64,000 nt of DNA from Benzoatithermus flavus (GCF_037908215.1 NZ_JBBLZC010000018.1:1-64000); one strand, 5' to 3'; counted from the stretch's first letter, positions 45,036 through 53,740 are shown. Numbers and translations are program-made. The notes: generated by a model not told the origin, from the letters alone.

Positions 45036-45827
45036 ATGCGCATCGCCGCCCTCCACGGCGCGCCGCATTCCGGTGACGTCGCCGCGAACCTCGCCCGGAT
45101 CGACGGTTCGGCCGCGGCCGCGGCGGCACGAGGGGCGGAGCTTCTGGTCTTGCCGCAGTTCTTCCTCGCCGGCGCTCCGAGCGAGGGGCCTTCGGCATCG
45201 CAGCTCGCCCAGACCTCGGACGGGCCGGGCGCCCGAGCCCTCGCCGCGATCGCTCGGGCGCGTGCCGTGGCGATCTTGTGCGGTTATCTGGAGCTCTGCA
45301 CCGGGCGCCTCTACGATTCCGCGCTGCTCGTGGACGCTGCCGGCTGTGCTCGCGCCAACTATCGCCGCACCCATCTCCGCCCGGCGGAGGAGGCGGCAGG
45401 ACTCACCCGCGGCCACTGGCTCTCGGTGGCGCCGCTCGGCCAGGAGAAGCTCGGCATCCTGATCGGTGCCGACATCGAGGCGCCGGAGCCCGCGCGAGCG
45501 CTCGCCCTCGCCGGCAGCCGGATCCTGGTCGTGCTCGCGGCGCACGGGCCGGAGGCCGCGATCGTCGGCTCGGCGCTGCTGCGGACGCGCGCTTTCGAGA
45601 ACGCCTGCCCGCTCGTCTACGCCAACGGCAGCACGGCGGCGGGAGCGCCGCGGAGCTGCCTTCTGGGCCAGGACGGAAGCGTCCTGGCCGAAGCGGAGGC
45701 CGCCGGGCTCGTCGTCGCCGACTTGCCGGTCGCAGCGGCGCCTCCGGCATCGCGGCCGCGCCGGCGCCCGCGCCTCTACCAGAAGCTCGCGGCCGCGATC
45801 CCGAGCGAGGACGGGCCTAGGGTCTGA
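45036..45827 (+). CDS. Nitrilase-superfamily protein lacking the catalytic triad
   Basis: 263 residues from ATG 45036 (MRIAALHGAPHSGD); a TTG at 45027 is too close to the GGAG site at 45021. The overall carbon-nitrogen hydrolase pattern is clear: RGAELLVLPQFFLAG, ARANYRRTHLRPAEE, KLGILIGADIEAPEPARALA and RTRAFENACPLVYANGS. Each position of the Glu-Lys-Cys triad is altered. The usual LP-E is LPQ (Gln41), YRK is YRR (Arg111), and ICYD is IGAD (Gly144). It should not hydrolyse amides by the known mechanism. It may bind a ligand or protein partner instead. It is divergent from degP and followed by a stress protein gene. Confidence 0.82.
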   Translation: MRIAALHGAPHSGDVAANLARIDGSAAAAAARGAELLVLPQFFLAGAPSEGPSASQLAQTSDGPGARALAAIARARAVAILCGYLELCTGRLYDSALLVDAAGCARANYRRTHLRPAEEAAGLTRGHWLSVAPLGQEKLGILIGADIEAPEPARALALAGSRILVVLAAHGPEAAIVGSALLRTRAFENACPLVYANGSTAAGAPRSCLLGQDGSVLAEAEAAGLVVADLPVAAAPPASRPRRRPRLYQKLAAAIPSEDGPRV

Positions 45828-45931
45828 CCGACTCGGCACCGAGATTTCATTGGCATCGTGGCGGGGCGGGGCGATAGTCGGACGCGAGCCCCAGAGGGTG
45901 GACGCGGCTCACTCAGCATGGAAGGGGACCC

Positions 45932-46786
45932 ATGCGCACCATCCTGGTCAATCTCGAGATCAGCCCGGTGCTCGATTCGGTGCTCGAGAGCGCTCTTCTC
46001 GTCGCGAAGCGCTTCGGCAGCTACATCGAAGGGCTGCACATGCGCCCGGGCCAGCCCGACATCATCGCCGCTGGCGCCGACGGCTTCGTGGCGGCAGCGC
46101 CCGATCTGGTCGCGAGTTTCGAGCGCGAGGCGCGCGAGCGCGCCGAGCGAGCACGGCAGATCTTCGAGGCGTTCATGGACCGGCACGGCCTGGCGCGCGG
46201 GACGGGCGCTCCTGCCGGCGGCATTTGCGCCGACTGGCGGATCGAGAGCTCGAGCGGGCACGCCGCGATCGGCAGCATCGGCCGGGTGTTCGATCTCATC
46301 GTGCTCGGCCGCCCGCTCCAGGATTCGGTCTCGCCCAGCATGGCCGCTCTCGAGACGGCGCTGTTCGAGGCCGGCCGCCCGCTCCTGATCGCCCCGCCGC
46401 AGCCGCCGCGCACGATGGGCGACAACGTCGTCGTCGCCTGGAACTGCAGCACCGAGACCGCGCGCACGGTGGCCTTCGCCATGCCGATCCTGACCCAGGC
46501 GCAGCGGATCACGGTGCTCACGGTCCAGCGCGGCACCGTACCGGGCCCGAGCGCTGCCGAGCTCGCCCACAACCTGCAGCGGCACGGGCTCAATGTCGAC
46601 TGGCGCGAGGTGCCGCCGGGCACGCGCAGCGTAGGGGAAGCGATCCTGGAGGAGGCGGCCGGGCTCGGCGCCGATCTCCTGATCAAGGGTGCCTACACCC
46701 AGAGCCGGCTGCGGCAGATGATCTTCGGCGGTGCTACGAGCCACATCCTGGCCGAGGCCGAACTTCCCGTCATCATGGCGAACTGA
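45932..46786 (+). CDS. Tandem universal stress protein
   Basis: 284 residues with two UspA-like halves. The first (MRTILVNLEISPVLDSVLES) ends in VFDLIVLGRPLQDSVSPSMA. The second has DNVVVAWNCSTETARTVAFA and GADLLIKGAYTQSRLRQMIF, with GGATSHILAEAELPVIMAN. It carries the G-x2-like, SR and GG-T residues that bind ATP in Usp proteins. The site in the first half is less conserved. AAGGGGA precedes the ATG well. It is probably induced under stress; its neighbours are the nitrilase-like and OmpA-like genes. Confidence 0.92.
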   Translation: MRTILVNLEISPVLDSVLESALLVAKRFGSYIEGLHMRPGQPDIIAAGADGFVAAAPDLVASFEREARERAERARQIFEAFMDRHGLARGTGAPAGGICADWRIESSSGHAAIGSIGRVFDLIVLGRPLQDSVSPSMAALETALFEAGRPLLIAPPQPPRTMGDNVVVAWNCSTETARTVAFAMPILTQAQRITVLTVQRGTVPGPSAAELAHNLQRHGLNVDWREVPPGTRSVGEAILEEAAGLGADLLIKGAYTQSRLRQMIFGGATSHILAEAELPVIMAN

Positions 46787-46831
46787 GCAGCGCCGGCCCG
46801 CCCTTCCCGGCCTGCCGAACGCAGCAACGTC

Positions 46832-47017
46832 ATGAGCCTCGCCGTGGTGCGGCATGCGCTCGCCGCCATCGTCCGGGTCGGCGGCCCGCTCTTCGGTTGT
46901 CTCGTTCCGTGCTCCAGCCGCGGCGAGCTCGCCGCGGCCGAGCAGCAGCGCTTGCACGAGAGGATGCTCGGCCTCCTGACGGCAGCGATCGGCGACAGCA
47001 GCCGCTATCGCGGCTGA
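46832..47017 (+). CDS. Possible 61-residue protein, unknown
   Basis: The 334-base gap between the stress-protein and OmpA-type genes holds one plausible small rightward frame. It starts MSLAVVRHALAAIVRVGGPL and continues with a Glu/Gln-rich helix (AAEQQRLHERMLGLL). A hydrophobic first half might be membrane-associated. There is no good ribosome-binding site, no known family, and random frames of this length are common at this base composition. It is retained as a weak candidate. The rest of the gap shows nothing recognisable. Confidence 0.2.
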   Translation: MSLAVVRHALAAIVRVGGPLFGCLVPCSSRGELAAAEQQRLHERMLGLLTAAIGDSSRYRG

Positions 47018-47120
47018 TGCGCGAACGCCTTGGATCGAGAGTTGAACGCAAGGCAGGTCGGTTTTACAAGAAGGTGTCCGCGCAGCGCTGCTTGCGCGAC
47101 GGAAGCACGAGGAACGCCCG

Positions 47121-48416
47121 ATGGTCGATCGGAACGCTGACGGGACACGGAGCAGCGCATGGCTGCGGTTCCGAGCACCGCTCGCCGGTGTCGTCCTCGT
47201 CATCGCGCTCGTTCCGCTGCCGATGGCGGCGCTGCCGCTCCTCCTTCGTCCGGTCGTGGGCGCCGGGCCGCTTCTCGCCGCCGAGCAGGAGCCTGCAGCC
47301 TCGCTCGGCCAGAGCGCCGACGAGCTGAAGGCAGCGATCGCCGAGATCAAGCGGCGGCTCGCGGAGCAGCGTCAGGCGGCCGCCACCGAGCGCCCCGCGG
47401 CCGACCTCGCCGAGGAACTGAAGGCGGCCCGGCTGCAGATCGAGCGGCTGACGCAGACCATGGCCGAGCTGCGCGGCGAGCGCGATGCGCTCCGCAGCCA
47501 GCTCGCCGACGCGCGTGGCGAGCAGCAGGCGCTCGAAGGCCGGCTCGCCGCAGCCCAAAAGGAGCTCCTCGAGAAGGAGGAGGGCCTGAAAAAGGCGGAG
47601 ACCGAGCTGGACCGGGTCCGGGCGGAGAGCGCACGGCTCACCGAGCGGCTGGCGCAGGAGAAGCAGGCGGCCGATGCGCTGCTTGGGCAGCGGGAGGCGA
47701 CGCTCAAGAGCGAGCTCGATGCCACCAAGGCCAAGCTCGCGGCCCTCGCCAGAGAGGCGGACGATCTGCGCAGCGTGGCGGCCGCCTCGGTGGAGGAGGT
47801 CAAGAGCCTGGGCGAGCAGCTCATCACCGCCCTCGGCGAGAACAAGGCGCTGACGGCGGCGGTCCGCGAGCTGCACGCGAGCAAGGATCTGCTCGACAAG
47901 GAGCTGCAGACGGCCCACGCCGGCGCGCAGGCCGACGGCGCCCGGACCGAGCCGGCTCGCGGCGAAGCCATGGCCGCGCCGGCCGCGGCAGCCGCGCCTT
48001 TGACCAAGCTCGAGGCCTCCGATGTCCCCGCCGTGACACTCGAGCCCGCAGCCGGGCCGGTCACGACCGAGGCTGCCATGACCAGGCTCGACGGCAGCGC
48101 TTTCGTCAGCGGCGGCGCCGAGATCCGCCCCGAGGCGGCGCCGATGCTGCAGGCGGTGGCGACGTTCCTGAGCGCCCACCCCGGCAGGGCGATCCGAATC
48201 GTCGGCCATACCGATTCCAACGGCGATCACGAGGCCAACCGGACCCTGTCGCTGCGGCGGGCCGAGAAGGTACGGGACTATCTCGCCGCCGAGCTCGGTT
48301 TCGATGCCGCGCGGATCAGGGTGGAAGGGGCCGGCGAGGACCAGCCGATCGCATCCAACGACACCGCCGCCGGCCGCCGCGCCAATCGCCGGGTCGAGAT
48401 CTACGTCGTGCCCTGA
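47121..48416 (+). CDS. Coiled-coil OmpA-family peptidoglycan-associated protein
   Basis: 431 residues. One N-terminal membrane anchor or signal (LAGVVLVIALVPLPMAALPL) is followed by about 240 residues of continuous Ala/Glu/Lys/Leu coiled coil (about 64-285), for example EEGLKKAETELDRVRAESAR. An Ala/Pro linker leads to a C-terminal OmpA/MotB domain with FVSGGAEIRPEAAPMLQAVA, IRIVGHTDSNGDHEANRTLS, SLRRAEKVRDYLAAELG, and RRANRRVEIYVVP. The Asp and Arg that bind diaminopimelate are present. It probably spans the periplasm from the inner membrane to the peptidoglycan. The architecture resembles flagellar-stator-like or envelope-spacer proteins. Confidence 0.9.
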   Translation: MVDRNADGTRSSAWLRFRAPLAGVVLVIALVPLPMAALPLLLRPVVGAGPLLAAEQEPAASLGQSADELKAAIAEIKRRLAEQRQAAATERPAADLAEELKAARLQIERLTQTMAELRGERDALRSQLADARGEQQALEGRLAAAQKELLEKEEGLKKAETELDRVRAESARLTERLAQEKQAADALLGQREATLKSELDATKAKLAALAREADDLRSVAAASVEEVKSLGEQLITALGENKALTAAVRELHASKDLLDKELQTAHAGAQADGARTEPARGEAMAAPAAAAAPLTKLEASDVPAVTLEPAAGPVTTEAAMTRLDGSAFVSGGAEIRPEAAPMLQAVATFLSAHPGRAIRIVGHTDSNGDHEANRTLSLRRAEKVRDYLAAELGFDAARIRVEGAGEDQPIASNDTAAGRRANRRVEIYVVP

Positions 48417-48428
48417 CCGGCGACGGCC

Positions 48429-48920
48429 TCACTCGTGACAGTCGTCCCGGTAGTCCGGTCCGAGCCGGCAGGCGGCTTGCGCGAACAGCCGCTCGAACAC
48501 CTCGGTCGTCATCGGCGGATGGCGCACCGCCCGTGCCGATCGCCAGTTCGCCAGCCGGTCGCCGACCAGGATCAGCGCCACCATCCCGACCTGGTAGTGG
48601 GCCGGGCATTTCAGGCCGTAGACGCCCGGCCGCTCCAGATGGAGCACCATCGGCTCGCCCATCTGGCTGCGCCACGGCTTCACGCCTTCGGGCAGCATGC
48701 CGGGCACGGACTTGACGGCATGCTGCCGGCTGTCGGGCTCGAACCGCACATCGTCGCCGGGCTGGACGAGCAGCAGGGGCGGTTCGAACCGGAACCGCCC
48801 CGCATCGTCCTCGGTGATCAGATGCACCACGTGCTCCGCCGCCCGCGCGGCATGCTCCACGACACCGGGCATCGCCAGCAGCGCCAGCGCTGCGAGCGCG
48901 CCCGTCCTGATCGCCGCCAT
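48429..48920 (-). CDS. Pseudoazurin-like blue copper protein
   Basis: 163 residues from ATG 48920 (MAAIRTGALAALALLAMPGV), a clear signal peptide; starts at 48938 or 48980 add a few residues. The cupredoxin fold shows FEPPLLLVQPGDDVRFEPDS, a first copper His in DSRQHAVKSVPGMLP, and YGLKCPAHYQVGMVALILVG with the Cys-His-Met ligand loop, very like pseudoazurin. It has about 40 extra C-terminal residues with MTTEVFERLFAQAACRLG and a Cys pair. It probably carries electrons in the periplasm, for example in denitrification or copper stress, but no partner gene is in the window. Confidence 0.9.
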   Translation of the reverse strand: MAAIRTGALAALALLAMPGVVEHAARAAEHVVHLITEDDAGRFRFEPPLLLVQPGDDVRFEPDSRQHAVKSVPGMLPEGVKPWRSQMGEPMVLHLERPGVYGLKCPAHYQVGMVALILVGDRLANWRSARAVRHPPMTTEVFERLFAQAACRLGPDYRDDCHE

Positions 48921-49137
48921 CCGCCCCCTAGCGCCCATCGCTCGATCTGCTCGCCAAGAACCGCCCTTTCGAGGGCTCATTTGAGGGCAAAGCCGCCGGC
49001 TGGCGAGACACGTGCTGTCGCGGGAGCATCACATGACTGTGCGCACCGTCACAGCCTTAACCCGATCTTCAGGGGCAGGATGCGACAAGACCCCAGAGAC
49101 GATCGGTGGGTCCCGTCGGGATGATGGAGGTTCGATC

Positions 49138-49782
49138 GTGAGCATCGGGAGAACGCGGCGCGCCGCCTTGGCAGGGATGTCGCTCGCGGGTATGGCCATC
49201 GCGACCGGACTCGGGGCGGGCAGTGTCGAGGCGGCTCCGGCAGAAGCGCCCGAGACGTTCGTGCAGAGCTTCGCGGCCAACGTGCTGACCGTGCTGCGTG
49301 ATCGCGCGCGGCCCCTTGAGGAGCGCGTGCACAAGGTCGACGCGCTCGTGAGCGGCGGGGTCGACCTCGACCGCGTCGCACGCTTGGCACTCGGCCGCTA
49401 CTGGCGGAGTGCCGCCGAGTCGGAGCGCCGGGAGTTCGCGGCGCTGTTCAAGGCCGCCATGCTCGCGAGCTACAGCCGCCGCTTCGATGCCTATGCCGAC
49501 CGGCGCTTGCGGGTCGCCGGCGCCACCCCGGCCGGAGAGAGCGACGCCATGGTCGAGAGCTATCTCGAAGGCGGCGGCAGTCCCGTCCGCCTCGACTGGC
49601 GGCTGACGCCGGCCGGCGGAAGCTGGCGCATCCTCGACGTCGTGGTCGAGGGGGTGAGCCTGCTCGTGACCTATCGGAACGAGTTCGCAGCCGTGATCGA
49701 GCGGGGCGGCGGCAAGGTCTCGGCTCTCCTGGCCGAGCTCCGCGGTCGGATCGACGCCGGGCATCTTGCGCTCACCGGCTGA
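49138..49782 (+). CDS. MlaC/Ttg2D-family phospholipid-binding protein
   Basis: 214 residues from the GTG at 49138, seven bases after GGAGG. A twin-arginine-like start (VSIGRTRRAALAGMSLAGMA) leads the signal peptide. The mature part follows the MlaC pattern: VQSFAANVLTVLRDRARPLE, FAALFKAAMLASYSRRFDAY, and the late WRILDVVVEGVSLLVTYRNE with the GVS-L motif and EFAAVIERGGGKVSALLAEL. MlaC ferries lipids across the periplasm to MlaD. Other mla genes are not adjacent, so pathway membership is inferred. Confidence 0.88.
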   Translation: MSIGRTRRAALAGMSLAGMAIATGLGAGSVEAAPAEAPETFVQSFAANVLTVLRDRARPLEERVHKVDALVSGGVDLDRVARLALGRYWRSAAESERREFAALFKAAMLASYSRRFDAYADRRLRVAGATPAGESDAMVESYLEGGGSPVRLDWRLTPAGGSWRILDVVVEGVSLLVTYRNEFAAVIERGGGKVSALLAELRGRIDAGHLALTG

Positions 49783-49848
49783 GCGAGGAAGCGCCGAGCC
49801 AGCGGGCGACGCGGCCCGTCTCTCCTCTTTCGCTGCCCCTGCTGATTT

Positions 49849-49868
49849 TTGATTGCTCGACCAATCAA
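49849..49868. promoter_or_regulatory. betI: Probable BetI operator
   Basis: TTGATTG (49849-49855) and CAATCAA (49862-49868) form a perfect inverted repeat with a six-base spacer, 43 bases upstream of betI. It lies in A+T-rich DNA, resembles known BetI boxes (TTGA...TCAA), and probably mediates choline-responsive autorepression. Confidence 0.65.
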
Positions 49869-49911
49869 GAATCCGCATAATGGGTGCGTACGGCAGGGAG
49901 GAGAGTGGCGG

Positions 49912-50511
49912 ATGCCCAAGATCGGCATGGAGCCGATCCGCAAGCGACAGCTCATCGAGGCGACCATCGCCTCGATTCACGCCTATGGCTTCGCCGACAC
50001 GACGATCGCCACGATCAGCCGCGAGGCCGGCGTCTCGCCGGGCATCATCCATCATTATTTCGGCGGCAAAGGCGCTCTGCTCGCCGCCACCATGCAGGCC
50101 CTTCTGATCGAGTGGCGCAGCTACGTCGTCGCGGCGCTCCGGGCGGCCGACGGCCCGAAGGCGCGCATCGAGGCGATCATCGACGCGAGCTTCGCCGAGC
50201 GGCAGTTCCAGCCGCAGGTGATCGTGACCTGGCTCGCCTTCTGGGGCCAGGCACCTCACGATGCCATGCTGATGCGGCTGCAACGACTCTATGCCAATCG
50301 TCTGAAGAGCAACCTGCGCTACGATCTGCGCCGCCTCGTGGCTCCCTCGCGGGTGGATGGCGCCACCTTGGGGCTCGCCGCGCTGATCGACGGGTTGTGG
50401 CTGAGCTGCGCGCTCGGGCATCCCGGCCTCGGCGCCGAGGCTGCGCGCAAGCTCGCCAAGGACTATCTGCATCGTCAGCTCGCAGAGAAGGTCGATGGCG
50501 AGCTTGCCTGA
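49912..50511 (+). CDS. betI: Choline-responsive repressor BetI
   Basis: 199 residues from ATG 49912 (MPKIGMEPIRKRQLIEATIA), following GGGAGGAGAG. The TetR helix-turn-helix is IATISREAGVSPGIIHHYFG. The ligand domain has VVAALRAADGPKARIEAIID, ITWLAFW-type VTWLAFWGQAPHD, and LIDGLWLSCALG, all as in BetI. BetI represses choline uptake and oxidation genes and is relieved by choline. It sits upstream of choXWV in the same direction; no betA or betB is in the window. Confidence 0.95.
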   Translation: MPKIGMEPIRKRQLIEATIASIHAYGFADTTIATISREAGVSPGIIHHYFGGKGALLAATMQALLIEWRSYVVAALRAADGPKARIEAIIDASFAERQFQPQVIVTWLAFWGQAPHDAMLMRLQRLYANRLKSNLRYDLRRLVAPSRVDGATLGLAALIDGLWLSCALGHPGLGAEAARKLAKDYLHRQLAEKVDGELA

Positions 50512-50637
50512 ACGCCACCGCCTCGGTACCTGCGGCGCGGACGGCATCATCCGGCCTTTCCAGCGCATGCGTTCCCCGGCGTGGTCGTCCGTCGTACGTG
50601 CTCCGAACTCAGCCTCGAGCCCGAAAAGGAAACAGGG

Positions 50638-51576
50638 ATGCTAGGAAAAGCCCTCTTGGGCGCGCTCAGCGCCGTGCTGATCAGCTCCGCTGCTCTTGCG
50701 GCCGATCCGGCGAGCTGCAAGGCCGTGCGGTTCTCGGACGTCGGCTGGACCGACATCACCGCCACGACGGCGCTGACCTCGGTCGTGCTCGAAGGGCTGG
50801 GCTATCAGCCCAAGTCCGAGATCCTTTCCGTGCCGGTCACCTATCAGAGCCTCAAGAACGGCGACATCGACATCTTCCTCGGCAACTGGATGCCGACGAT
50901 GGAGGCCGATATCGCTCCCTACAAGAAGGATGGCAGCGTCGAGGTGGTGCGCGCCAACCTCGAGGGTGCGAAGTACACGCTCGCGACCCTGAGCTACGAG
51001 GCCGAGAAGGGTCTCAAGGACTTCGCCGACATCGCGAAGTTCAAGGATCAGCTCAAGGGCAAGATCTACGGCATCGAGCCCGGCAACGACGGCAACCGGC
51101 TGATCCAGAAGATGATCGACGAGAACAAGTTCGGCCTCGGCGGCTTCGAGCTCGTCGAGAGCTCCGAGCAGGGCATGCTCTCCCAGGTCGAGCGCGCCTC
51201 GCGCAGCAAGGAGCCGATCGTGTTCCTGGCCTGGGAGCCGCACCCGATGAACGTGCGCTTCAAGATCACCTATCTCACGGGTGGCGACGAGGTGTTCGGG
51301 CCCAACTTCGGCGGCGCCACGGTCTACACCAACGTGCGCAAGGGCTACCTCCAGGCGTGCCCCAATGTCGGCAAGCTCCTGCAGAACCTCGCCTTCACCC
51401 TGCCGATGGAGAACGAGGTGATGGGTAGCATTCTCGACGGCGGCAAGGAGCCGGCGGAGGCCGCCACGGCCTGGCTCAAGGCCAACCCGGCGATCCTCGA
51501 TGACTGGCTCGCCGGTGTGACCACCATCGACGGCGGCGACGGGCTCGCCGCCGTGAGGAAGCATCTGGGTCTCTGA
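50638..51576 (+). CDS. choX: Choline ABC transporter substrate-binding protein
   Basis: 312 residues with a signal peptide (MLGKALLGALSAVLISSAAL, cleavage near ALA). CKAVRFSDVGWTDITATTAL, ILSVPVTYQSLKNGDIDIFL, GNWMPTMEADIAPYK, YGIEPGNDGNRLIQKMID and VFLAWEPHPMN give the ChoX/OpuAC pattern, with aromatic residues that box a quaternary amine. It delivers choline to ChoWV. An AAGGAAA site precedes the ATG. It is part of betI-choXWV. Confidence 0.95.
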   Translation: MLGKALLGALSAVLISSAALAADPASCKAVRFSDVGWTDITATTALTSVVLEGLGYQPKSEILSVPVTYQSLKNGDIDIFLGNWMPTMEADIAPYKKDGSVEVVRANLEGAKYTLATLSYEAEKGLKDFADIAKFKDQLKGKIYGIEPGNDGNRLIQKMIDENKFGLGGFELVESSEQGMLSQVERASRSKEPIVFLAWEPHPMNVRFKITYLTGGDEVFGPNFGGATVYTNVRKGYLQACPNVGKLLQNLAFTLPMENEVMGSILDGGKEPAEAATAWLKANPAILDDWLAGVTTIDGGDGLAAVRKHLGL

Positions 51577-51649
51577 TCACGCGACGCGCGGGCCGGCCGT
51601 CCCCCGCCGGCCCGCGCCAAGAAGTCCGGCAGCGGACGGGAGGTGAGGG

Positions 51650-52498
51650 ATGGACTGGCTCACGGCCTACAAGATCCCGTTGGGGACGTGGATGAAATCG
51701 CTGGTCGATCTCCTGAACGCCCACGCGGCCGGCTTCTTCGATCTCGTCTCCTGGGCACTGGGCAGTCTGATCAACGGCTTCACCGCCCTTCTGGTCGCGA
51801 TTCCGCCGCTCCTGCTCGTGGCGCTCCTCGCCGGCCTCGCCTGGCTCCTGCACCGCTCGTGGAAACTCGCCGCCTTCGTCGCAGCCGCGCTCCTGCTGAT
51901 CGCGAACCTGGGCTACTGGCAGGAGACGCTCGAGACCCTGTCGCTCGTCGTGACCGCGACCGTCCTGTGCATGCTGCTCGGTGTGCCGCTCGGCATCGTC
52001 GCGGCGCACCGACCGCGCTTCTACACCGTGCTGCGGCCCATCCTCGACCTCATGCAGACGATCCCGACCTTCGTCTATCTCATTCCTACACTTATCCTTT
52101 TCGGTCTCGGAGTCGTGCCTGGCCTGATCTCGACCGTCGTCTTCGCGATTCCCGCTCCCATCCGGCTCACCTATCTCGGCGTGAGCCGCGTCCCGCAGCC
52201 TCTGATCGAGGCGGGCGAGGCGTTCGGCGCCAGCCGCTGGCAGCTCCTGTGGAAGGTCGAGCTGCCAGCCGCGCTGCCGACCATCATGGCCGGCCTCACC
52301 CAGTGCATCATGCTCTCGCTCTCGATGGTGGTGATCGCCGCTCTCGTGGGTGCGGACGGGCTCGGCAAGCCGGTCGTGCGGGCGCTGAACACGGTCAACG
52401 TCGCGCGCGGCTTCGAGGCGGGGCTCGCCATCGTCCTGCTCGCCATCCTTCTGGACCGCCTGTGCCGACGGCCGGGCTCCGCGGGCGAGGGGGCCTGA
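51650..52498 (+). CDS. choW: Choline ABC transporter permease
   Basis: 282 residues. GGAGGTGAGGG precedes the ATG closely. About six helices lie after an N-terminal amphipathic region (MDWLTAYKIPLGTWMKSLVD). The ABC-permease EAA loop is EAGEAFGASRWQLLWKVELP, followed by ALPTIMAGLTQCIMLSLSMV and IAALVGADGLGKPVVRALNT, characteristic of glycine betaine/proline/choline permeases (ProW-like). It forms the membrane channel with ChoV. It ends four bases before choV. Confidence 0.95.
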   Translation: MDWLTAYKIPLGTWMKSLVDLLNAHAAGFFDLVSWALGSLINGFTALLVAIPPLLLVALLAGLAWLLHRSWKLAAFVAAALLLIANLGYWQETLETLSLVVTATVLCMLLGVPLGIVAAHRPRFYTVLRPILDLMQTIPTFVYLIPTLILFGLGVVPGLISTVVFAIPAPIRLTYLGVSRVPQPLIEAGEAFGASRWQLLWKVELPAALPTIMAGLTQCIMLSLSMVVIAALVGADGLGKPVVRALNTVNVARGFEAGLAIVLLAILLDRLCRRPGSAGEGA

Positions 52499-52502
52499 GC
52501 CG

Positions 52503-53687
52503 ATGCCCGCGGTCGCCTTCCAGAACGTCGACATCGTCTTCGGCGACAAGCCGGAGCTGGCGCTGCCCCTGATCGATCGCGGTCTCAGCCGCGAGCAGAT
52601 CCTGGCCGAGACCGGCCAGGTGCTGGGCGTCGCGGGCTGCACGCTCGCGGTCGAGCGCGGACAGATCTGCGTACTCATGGGTCTTTCGGGCTCCGGCAAG
52701 TCCACGCTGCTGCGCGCCGTGAACCGGCTCAACAAGGTCGTGCGCGGCTCGGTCCTGGTCGAGGACGACGGCAGGGCCGTCGACATGGCGCGCTGTGACG
52801 GCCGCACACTGCGGCGCCTGCGCAGCCAGCGTATCGCCATGGTGTTCCAGCAGTTCGCGCTTCTGCCCTGGCGCACCGTGGCCGAGAACGTGGCGTTCGG
52901 GCTCGAGCTGCGCGGCGTGCCGCGCGCCGAGCGCGAACGCATCGTCCAGGAGAAGCTGGCCCTCGTCCATCTCGAGCGCTGGGCCGGCAAGCATGCCCAC
53001 GAGCTCTCGGGCGGCATGCAGCAGCGCGTGGGCCTCGCCCGCGCCTTCGCGACCGATGCCGACATCCTGCTCATGGACGAGCCGTTCTCGGCGCTCGATC
53101 CCTTGATCCGCGACCGGCTCCAGGACGAGCTGCTCGAGCTGCAGGCGAAGCTGCACAAGACGATCGTCTTCGTGAGCCACGACCTCGACGAGGCACTCAA
53201 GCTCGGCAACACGGTCGCGATCATGGAAGGCGGCCGGATCGTCCAGGCCGGGCCGCCCGAGGTGATCGTCACTCAGCCCGCGACCGAATACGTCCGGAGC
53301 TTCGTCGCCAACGTCAATCCGCTCAACGTCCTGCGGCTCGGTACGCTGATGCGGCCCGTGACGAGCCTCGGGCGCGACGGGGACGGGATGGTCCGGATCG
53401 ATCCGCGCATCCATCTGACCGCGCGTCTCGACGGATCGGGTGCGCTCGCATCCGTCGACGGGGCCGGTCTGCCCTTGCGCCCGCTGCCGGAGATCGAGCC
53501 GTTCACCGACGGCACCAAGCCCACCGACTGGCTCCTGGTGGCATCGCCCGAAGCGCCGATGCGGCTTGCCATCGATGCGGTGCGCATGAGCGGCTGGCCG
53601 GTTCTCGTCGTCGACGAGATGCACCGCGTGCTCGGCGTCGTCGGCATCGACGAGCTTCTGGAAGGGCTCCGCCGACGCTCCGCCTGA
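52503..53687 (+). CDS. choV: Choline ABC transporter ATP-binding protein
   Basis: 394 residues, ProV-like. Walker A is VLMGLSGSGKSTLLRAVNRL, the Q-loop AMVFQQFALLPWRTVAENVA, the signature HAHELSGGMQQRVGLARAFA, Walker B DILLMDEPFSALDPLIRDRL and the switch His in TIVFVSHDLDEALKLG. A C-terminal CBS-like region (WPVLVVDEMHRVLGVVGIDE) may sense ionic strength, as in OpuA. It is the last gene of betI-choXWV, followed by a strong terminator. Confidence 0.96.
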   Translation: MPAVAFQNVDIVFGDKPELALPLIDRGLSREQILAETGQVLGVAGCTLAVERGQICVLMGLSGSGKSTLLRAVNRLNKVVRGSVLVEDDGRAVDMARCDGRTLRRLRSQRIAMVFQQFALLPWRTVAENVAFGLELRGVPRAERERIVQEKLALVHLERWAGKHAHELSGGMQQRVGLARAFATDADILLMDEPFSALDPLIRDRLQDELLELQAKLHKTIVFVSHDLDEALKLGNTVAIMEGGRIVQAGPPEVIVTQPATEYVRSFVANVNPLNVLRLGTLMRPVTSLGRDGDGMVRIDPRIHLTARLDGSGALASVDGAGLPLRPLPEIEPFTDGTKPTDWLLVASPEAPMRLAIDAVRMSGWPVLVVDEMHRVLGVVGIDELLEGLRRRSA

Positions 53688-53709
53688 CCGCGCAAAAGCT
53701 TGCGATGCG

Positions 53710-53736
53710 AACCCGCCCTTGCAGGGCGGGTTTTGC
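53710..53736 (+). terminator. Rho-independent terminator after choV
   Basis: AACCCGCCC (53710-53718) and GGGCGGGTT (53724-53732) form a perfect nine-base stem with loop TTGCA, followed by TTT in the rightward direction. It ends the choXWV transcript. Confidence 0.85.
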
Positions 53737-53740
53737 TTCG

